A DNA stretch of 11,812 nt, from assembly GCA_017629415.1 (NCBI GenBank), contig JAGBXG010000193.1, positions 1-11,812 on the forward strand, given 5' to 3'. Of the stretch, positions 7,222 through 11,812 are shown piece by piece. The translations under genes and the position numbers were made by a program. The first letter of the stretch is position 1. Every line of letters starts with the position of its first letter. Under the pieces are notes generated by a model. That model was not told the origin of the DNA. It saw nothing but the letters and a program-made list of their open reading frames with translations, and searched no databases. This DNA is from Pseudomonadota bacterium (GTDB taxonomy: Bacteria > Myxococcota > Bradymonadia > UBA4248).

Positions 7222-7288
7222 CGGCTATGGCTTGCGCCATACGCCGCCAAATTGCTGAAAAATGCTTCGGCTATGCTGCGCATACGCC
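7222..7288. repeat. Palindrome family C, copies 2 and 3
   Basis: Copy 2 (7222-7246) is cggc-tatggc-ttgc-gccata-c-gccg; copy 3 (7268-7288) is ggc-tatgc-tgc-gcata-c-gcc. Both keep the single bulged C seen in the terminator at 3175-3207. A weaker related stretch, cggctgatgccgctacgccg, follows at 7307-7326. They lie in the transcribed leader of the minus-strand operon, assuming the promoter at 7331-7339. Confidence 0.65.
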
Positions 7289-7330
7289 TTCGCAAGGCGC
7301 GTCTACCGGCTGATGCCGCTACGCCGCGCC

Positions 7331-7339
7331 ATTATAGCA
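7331..7339 (-). promoter_or_regulatory. Extended -10 promoter for the minus-strand operon
   Basis: On the minus strand TGC-TATAAT is a full extended -10 box (perfect TATAAT with TG one base upstream). No good -35 lies at 16-18 bp, which is usual for extended -10 promoters. Transcription would start near 7324 and enter the TldE-like fragment, the membrane protein and the BspA-like lipoprotein after a leader of about 170 nt containing two or three hairpins. Confidence 0.5.
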
Positions 7340-7482
7340 CGCAATGGCTAAGCAAAAATTTGAATCATTCCCAACTCAAATTTAACAACATGGCAAAACG
7401 GTAAGTTGCGGAAACAAATCCCCAGTTTTCCAAAAAACAATAGTAACCAATACCCGTCTAACCACGAAAAACGCCCCATATT

Positions 7483-7535
7483 GCAGGATTCCAAAGGAGC
7501 TTAGCTCCTTTGGTGGGGTCCGGGGCAAAGCCCCG
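7483..7535 (+). repeat. Palindromic element family A, copy 1
   Basis: gcaggatt is followed by the 11-bp-arm palindrome ccaaaggagct-t-agctcctttgg (7491-7513) and the hairpin cggggc-aaa-gccccg (7521-7535). It is identical to 7664-7716 except for one base at the centre of the palindrome. The offset between the copies is 181 bp. Confidence 0.9.
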
Positions 7536-7663
7536 TTTTGCTCGCTCAGTGGCGCATCTCCTTTGTCAGCTTCGTCATTCGCCTCGGTCACGTGCGCTAG
7601 CACGCTCCCTTCGCTCATTCCTTGCTTCCTCGAATTTGCATCCACTGTGCGGCAAAAAAAATG

Positions 7664-7802
7664 GCAGGATTCCAAAGGAGCTCAGCTCCTTTGGTGGGGT
7701 CCGGGGCAAAGCCCCGGTGGGGCGTTACGGGGCAAAGCCCCGTTGTGGGGGTAGGCGCGTATTTGCGCAGCAAAAAGCGCCGAAGGGGGCCGCAGCCCCC
7801 TT
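7664..7802 (+). repeat. Composite palindromic element: family A copy 2 joined to family B copy 2
   Basis: 7664-7716 is family A (palindrome ccaaaggagct-c-agctcctttgg). 7717-7802 is family B, with hairpins cggggc-aaa-gccccg (7728-7742), ggcgc-g-tatttgc/gcaaaaagcgcc (7754-7781) and gggggc-cgca-gccccc (7785-7800). The element ends 4 bp from the stop codon of the tubulin-like gene, so on the minus strand it is the immediate 3' untranslated region. There is no long T run there, so ordinary intrinsic termination is not obvious. Confidence 0.85.
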
Positions 7803-7806
7803 CTTA

Positions 7807-10800
7807 TTACACGTCATCTTTGAGCAAATCGCTGGCTTCTTTCAGTTCCTCACTCAGGACTTTCTGCATCGTCATAGAAATGGCATCACGTGTTTCTTTA
7901 GGCAGCAAGTCTACGGGAATGCTGATTTGCTGGCCCGTAGGCAATGTTAATGAAACAGATGGCGTGGCCGGTTTCATATCTGTAGATGTCGGCATGTCCG
8001 AGGTCAAGGGCATAGCCGGGGTGGAAGGCATAGCCGGGGTGGAAGGCATAGCTGATGTGGAAGGCATAGCTGATGTGGAAGGCGTTGATGCCTCAAGTCC
8101 CATGCTGTCGGGAATGCCGGGCAATGTGGAACGCCAGATGGCATCCAATTCGTCCTGTTCTTCAATCAAATCGAGTTTTTCGAGCTTTTCAGAGCAAACA
8201 CGAACCAATTCGTCAATATAGTCGCCGAATTCATCATATTCGAGGAACCAGCTTAAGTTATTGCGTTTGAACGTATCATATTGCGAAACGATAAAGCTGC
8301 CATAAAGCATATCGACTTTTTCAGGTGCTGTCATACGCATCATATATTCGTGACAGACATCGAGCATGACGCGCATCATATCGAGGCCGACAGATTTATG
8401 GAATGCATCGGCCGGAGCTGAGAGCTTGAGCAAAGCCACGATATCAAACAAAGTCACTTTGGTACCGTTACGGCGGAGATCAAATTCAATCTCAAATTTA
8501 TCTGTGCGCGTATCATAACGTCCGTATTCCAGCAGACGCAGTTTGTAATTGAGCCCGTTCATCAGCTCGCAGTTTCCGAACTGAATCTTATGTTTGTGCA
8601 GTTCCTGATCGAGTTTGCGTTTGGAGAAGTTCAAAATTGTATCGACGACGACGGGGTTGACGGTCAATGCATCTAAAACTTCATAGAACTTGTCACACGG
8701 TGTTTTATTAGAAACGACGAATTCTTCGGACCGGCGAGAATTGACATTAAGTTTGTAGAGATACTTCCGGCTCGTGCTGGGAGCGTAGGTAATGAGTTCG
8801 TAGATCAGGCCGAGGAAGAAAGCGCGATAAATCCGCGTTTCCTGGGCCTTATGACTGCTTTCATCAAGATCGGGCATATTAGACACGATATGCCAGGACT
8901 TATCGATATGCGGTGTGACAACAGGCGTTTTTTCGGATTTCGGCATAATCTTGCTGATGACTTCATAGTATGCCTTATAATATTCGCCTTCGCTGCGCAC
9001 ACCTGGCAATGCCGGTGCAAATTTAGACAAGTCATTGGCGCGCAGAGCGTACATCGATTGATAGAACATGATCATATTTCTTTCGATATCTGTGTCTGGC
9101 ACGGCACCGAAATTATTCAAAATATCATTGATAAGAATAGAACGCGGAGAGTCATCTTTAGGATTCAAGCTAGGATGATATGAGCAAGCTGCAATTGGCG
9201 CTTTCTGCTCACCCAGGGGACGTTCGATAAACGGATTGGACAAAGCTCGCGTGGAGGTAATGACTTCGCGAACATACTTTTCAACGGTCGCCGCATCTGT
9301 ATAACCTTTTTCATATTCGGCTTCACGTTCCAGAGCTTCGATCACGTCCATATCGATAGAAGCACCGTAAGTTTTCTCGAGTTTTTGGGCAAAATATCCC
9401 ACAATACCTTGTTCAAAAATGGCATTAAATTGAGCTTTATAACCCTTTTTGTCGTTCTGAAGGGCGCAGTTGCGAATATTGATATAGATGCTGTTCGACA
9501 ATTTGCCATCTACACTGATAGTACTGCCTGTATAAGTATATTGGCGAGCAAATTTATCCAAGCAATGGGCAGAAGCGCAGACATAACGCGTGGTTTTACC
9601 GGCGGTTTGGGCATATTTTGACTTGATTTCAGCCATGGAACGGCGAATATCTTTCAACCGTTCATTGAAATTCATATAGAAGGATTCAAATGTATCGCAG
9701 AGTTTATCCACATAGATTTTGCATTCGGACAATATGGCATATCGATACTTCAGGCCAAGCAGTTCATCGACATTTTTGATAAATACGCGATACGAGCTGA
9801 TAATACCGTCATAGCGTTCCGGCATTTTCTGAAATTTTTCAAAAAATCCGAGGTCTTTGCCCAAATCATTATAGGTTTCGACTTTTTCGGTATCGGGATT
9901 ATCAAAGGTTTTCTTATCAAAACCGGCAAACCATGTTTCCAGTTCACTCACACGATTTTCCACTTCGCGCAGATCATCTTCAATACGGATGCCTGTTTGA
10001 TAGAGGAAATACCGGACGGCATTGGGATGAATAAAGTCATTGGAAGCATCACGTATCCAAGATTCCATCACATGCGGCTGTTTGTCGCCTAAGATGGCGG
10101 TATTTGGCGCATTGAACAAGCTGTAAGCGGCATTTTTTGCCGATTCATCCATCGCCTGACGGGCGGTTTTCTCATATCTTCGGATATCTTCATACGTTTT
10201 GCGCAAGCTGTTGGCAACATCGGCAGCACCGCTTTTATTGGCAGCATTATTGATATTGGTTTCTGCCATTTTGCGCATGTCCTTAAGACGGCCAAGGCTC
10301 ACACTTTGCTCTCTGGCATACGTATCCAGCGCACTCAGATAACTTTCCCAAGTCGTGCCCAAGCGTGTGACGCCGTCTGTGTCAAATTCTGTACACTGAT
10401 CGATGATGGAAACAGCAAACGGATCGCCTTGGCTCACCAAATTGTCAACCGTATTGATGTAGGATTCTCCAGTTGTCGACTGTCCGCCCAAGGAAATGCC
10501 TTTTTCACGCATCAGCAAATCATTTTTTTGCTTTTGGACCATCATTTCGTCAAACCGGAGCCACTGATCTGACACACACTGCCGGATCCAATCCATACCG
10601 ATATAGGCATGCACATCTTCGGTTGGATAAAGCAGCATTGATGTACCGGCTCCTGCATAACGATTTCGGCCGCTTTCACGGCACAACGCACGAATGGTGT
10701 TATCTTCCGAAGAATTGCTGCGTTTATTCATGGGACCAATCGACTGCGCATAAATGCAATTGGCGGCATGATCCAGATATTGCTCAAAATTGTTCAGTTT

Positions 10801-11592
10801 TTTGCCTTCAATATTCTGCGCATCAAACAAGAAACAATAATCGTAAGGACGAATCTGGTATTCCTCAAAATCTTCCGAACCTGCACGCGGAAATTCGATG
10901 CGCAGTTTGTTCTTAAACCGTTCAGGCAATGTCCCGTCGCCTTTCATCAAAAACGCATCCAGCTCGCGTAAGGTCGCATACGCATTGCACTTCAAATTGT
11001 TGCGTTCCGATTCGCCATGCACCACTTCAAACAGCACTTCAGGCAAAATAAAAAATCCGCGTGTAATATTGGCGCTTTGTCTGAACCGTGTTCTCAAAAA
11101 GTTCCGCACATACAAAGCCACAGGCAAAATCAGCCCGGATCCCGTACCGCCGGCCAGCGTACTGACAATAATCACGCGCAATGCCTGCGGCGCACCGCCC
11201 TCTTCCAGGCGATATAAATCTTCAACGGCATTATGCAGCGGCAGCATATTGCCGGCACGCACGGCTGTATCAAACGCCAAACGCGATATCGCGCGCACCT
11301 GCCCCGCACCTTCTGTCAAAGTTTTGCTGCTCAAAATCGGATTCACAGGAAACCAATTGTCACGCGCATGCTGATCCAAATTCAAATATTCGCCAACCGT
11401 CAAAGATGTCGATGTCTGAACTGTATAAATATGCGGATTGGCTTCGCGAATTTCCCGAAGCTCATTGATATCGGTATCAAACACACAAAAACCAATCGAC
11501 TTGCGCTGCGTCTCACTGACCAGCTTAGACACGCGACAAACGATATCTGAACCTTTTCCACCAAGACCGATTAATAAGGTAGGTGCTAGCAT
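7807..11592 (-). CDS. Giant tubulin-like GTPase (Tubulin_2 type)
   Basis: 1261 residues with an N-terminal tubulin/FtsZ-type nucleotide fold: GLGGKGSD (9-16) is the first glycine loop, FDTD (38-41) follows strand 2, GAGQVR (95-100) is next, and AGGTGSG (147-153) is the tubulin signature loop that holds the GTP phosphates. The NNLKCNAYATLRELD stretch (198-212) lies where the family places a base-contacting Asn. This matches the bacterial 'tubulin like' family (Pfam Tubulin_2), whose members are around 1000 residues; cellular roles are poorly known. The long middle (about 220-1150) is mostly helical, with coiled-coil-like stretches near 430-490 and 530-560. A low-complexity S/T/P/A/M linker (about 1163-1205) precedes a C-terminal amphipathic tail ending LLKDDV. 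SD AAAGGAG lies 8 nt before ATG 11592. There is no signal peptide, so it is cytoplasmic. Polymerisation is inferred from family only. Confidence 0.92.
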   Translation of the reverse strand: MLAPTLLIGLGGKGSDIVCRVSKLVSETQRKSIGFCVFDTDINELREIREANPHIYTVQTSTSLTVGEYLNLDQHARDNWFPVNPILSSKTLTEGAGQVRAISRLAFDTAVRAGNMLPLHNAVEDLYRLEEGGAPQALRVIIVSTLAGGTGSGLILPVALYVRNFLRTRFRQSANITRGFFILPEVLFEVVHGESERNNLKCNAYATLRELDAFLMKGDGTLPERFKNKLRIEFPRAGSEDFEEYQIRPYDYCFLFDAQNIEGKKLNNFEQYLDHAANCIYAQSIGPMNKRSNSSEDNTIRALCRESGRNRYAGAGTSMLLYPTEDVHAYIGMDWIRQCVSDQWLRFDEMMVQKQKNDLLMREKGISLGGQSTTGESYINTVDNLVSQGDPFAVSIIDQCTEFDTDGVTRLGTTWESYLSALDTYAREQSVSLGRLKDMRKMAETNINNAANKSGAADVANSLRKTYEDIRRYEKTARQAMDESAKNAAYSLFNAPNTAILGDKQPHVMESWIRDASNDFIHPNAVRYFLYQTGIRIEDDLREVENRVSELETWFAGFDKKTFDNPDTEKVETYNDLGKDLGFFEKFQKMPERYDGIISSYRVFIKNVDELLGLKYRYAILSECKIYVDKLCDTFESFYMNFNERLKDIRRSMAEIKSKYAQTAGKTTRYVCASAHCLDKFARQYTYTGSTISVDGKLSNSIYINIRNCALQNDKKGYKAQFNAIFEQGIVGYFAQKLEKTYGASIDMDVIEALEREAEYEKGYTDAATVEKYVREVITSTRALSNPFIERPLGEQKAPIAACSYHPSLNPKDDSPRSILINDILNNFGAVPDTDIERNMIMFYQSMYALRANDLSKFAPALPGVRSEGEYYKAYYEVISKIMPKSEKTPVVTPHIDKSWHIVSNMPDLDESSHKAQETRIYRAFFLGLIYELITYAPSTSRKYLYKLNVNSRRSEEFVVSNKTPCDKFYEVLDALTVNPVVVDTILNFSKRKLDQELHKHKIQFGNCELMNGLNYKLRLLEYGRYDTRTDKFEIEFDLRRNGTKVTLFDIVALLKLSAPADAFHKSVGLDMMRVMLDVCHEYMMRMTAPEKVDMLYGSFIVSQYDTFKRNNLSWFLEYDEFGDYIDELVRVCSEKLEKLDLIEEQDELDAIWRSTLPGIPDSMGLEASTPSTSAMPSTSAMPSTPAMPSTPAMPLTSDMPTSTDMKPATPSVSLTLPTGQQISIPVDLLPKETRDAISMTMQKVLSEELKEASDLLKDDV
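7991..8098 (-). repeat. 18-bp coding tandem repeat in the tubulin-like C-terminal linker
   Basis: Four close copies of an 18-bp unit lie at 8009-8080 (ggcatagccggggtggaa twice, then ggcatagctgatgtggaa twice), with degenerate flanking units at 7991-8008 and 8081-8098. They encode the hexapeptide PST(S/P)AM in tandem. The pairwise identity suggests slippage or recent duplication. Confidence 0.9.
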
Positions 11593-11600
11593 TGACTGTT

Positions 11601-11607
11601 CTCCTTT
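11601..11607 (-). promoter_or_regulatory. Shine-Dalgarno of the tubulin-like gene
   Basis: AAAGGAG on the minus strand, 8 nt before ATG 11592. It supports this start, which also places the first glycine loop at the usual distance (residue 9) from the N-terminus. Confidence 0.85.
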
Positions 11608-11662
11608 ATTGCCCGAACGGACACCATAAATACGCCATCAACAGCGACTCCATCCTATCAGT

Positions 11663-11671
11663 ATTATATCA
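11663..11671 (-). promoter_or_regulatory. Extended -10 promoter of the tubulin-like gene
   Basis: On the minus strand TGA-TATAAT is a perfect -10 with the TGn extension in an AT-rich context (11670-11700). No convincing -35 is seen at 17 bp. The predicted start is near 11656, giving a leader of about 64 nt. The element is of the same type as that at 7331-7339. Confidence 0.6.
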
Positions 11672-11765
11672 TTAAAAGATTTCAAATTTTCTAATTTCTT
11701 AGGAAACAGTCCACGGTATACGCAATGGAATACAGGCCCCTCCCAACAACTTTGGATACGCCGCG

Positions 11766-11812
11766 AGAAGGGGGCAGTCGCCCCCTTCGGCGCTATTTGC
11801 TCTGCAAATACG
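11766..11812 (-). repeat. Palindromic element family B, copy 3, inverted and cut by window end
   Basis: Read on the minus strand it gives cgtatttgc-aga-gcaaatagcgcc and then gggggc-gact-gccccc and ttct, aligning with 7758-7804 and 1108-1150. Loops differ from the other copies while stems are kept. It lies upstream of the tubulin-like gene, so the gene is bracketed by family B copies in opposite orientation. Confidence 0.8.

Larger units (their letters stand above)
7157..7806. other. 650-bp non-coding, repeat-dense region
   Basis: I see no credible gene. From left to right it holds the leader of the minus-strand operon with two family C hairpins (7222-7288), an extended -10 promoter on the minus strand (7331-7339), a plain AT-rich stretch (7340-7480), family A copy 1, an unexplained pyrimidine-rich 128 bp (7536-7663, with the small hairpin cgtgc-gcta-gcacg at 7591-7604), family A copy 2 and family B copy 2 directly abutting it. 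Reading frames across it are made of repeat sequence. Confidence 0.75.

Noticed and set aside
7382..7675. 97-codon minus-strand open frame in the repeat region
   Set aside because: It is made largely of family A repeat sequence and the 128-bp spacer, with no recognisable protein pattern and no clear ribosome binding site.
7991..8098. 18-bp repeats as possible iterons of an origin
   Set aside because: They are in frame inside a long gene and encode a low-complexity linker; no replication gene or AT-rich unwinding region is adjacent.
7510..8221. Overlapping + strand open frames of 146 and 199 codons
   Set aside because: They run through palindromic repeats and then antisense to the tubulin-like linker; the periodic IAGVEG-type peptide is only the complement of the 18-bp repeat.
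7807..11592. Plasmid or phage segregation tubulin (TubZ/PhuZ)
   Set aside because: The protein is far too long and has the FDTD/GAGQ/AGGTGSG arrangement of Tubulin_2; no TubR-like gene or centromere repeats are seen beside it.

Overview
The window reads as a bacterial chromosome segment from a lineage that secretes large cysteine-rich repeat proteins. DUF4215-type 'CGNG..GE.CDDGN..DGDGC' repeats, a BspA-like (DUF285) lipoprotein and a giant Tubulin_2-type GTPase together recall Myxococcota or Bradymonadales-like deltaproteobacteria, possibly host-associated. This placement is an inference from protein style, because no rRNA or housekeeping marker is present. Start codons are preceded by clear Shine-Dalgarno sequences, and two promoters have extended -10 boxes (TGn-TATAAT).

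Layout. (1) Positions 3-1007 (+): C-terminal part of a cysteine-rich repeat protein, cut by the window start. (2) 1320-3104 (+): an 11-repeat cysteine-rich lipoprotein ending at a strong terminator (3175-3207). (3) A leftward set on the minus strand: a 70-codon fragment matching the C-terminus of TldE/PmbA (7156-6944), an unrecognised single-pass membrane protein (6907-5714) and a BspA-like lipoprotein with thirteen 24-residue repeats (5650-3182). Gaps are only 36 and 63 nt, and one extended -10 promoter lies at 7331-7339. (4) 7157-7806: no credible gene, but dense palindromic repeats. (5) 11592-7807 (-): a 1261-residue tubulin-like protein with GGTGSG, a repetitive S/T/P linker and a conserved-looking tail, driven by its own promoter at 11663-11671.

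Palindromic DNA elements punctuate almost every gene boundary. Three families can be distinguished: A (7483-7535, 7664-7716, 3260-3316), B (1067-1150, 7717-7802, 11766-11812 inverted) and C (3175-3207, 7222-7246, 7268-7288). Between copies the stems are kept by paired substitutions while the loops vary, so the folded structure looks selected. One A copy and one C copy lie inside the 3' end of the BspA-like gene and supply part of its C-terminal tail.

Working together: the secreted or lipid-anchored proteins (items 1-3) probably form cell-surface structures or adhesins, and the membrane protein may partner the BspA-like lipoprotein. The tubulin-like protein is probably a separate cytoskeletal unit whose partners lie outside the window. 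No complete known mobile element, CRISPR array, tRNA or rRNA was seen.
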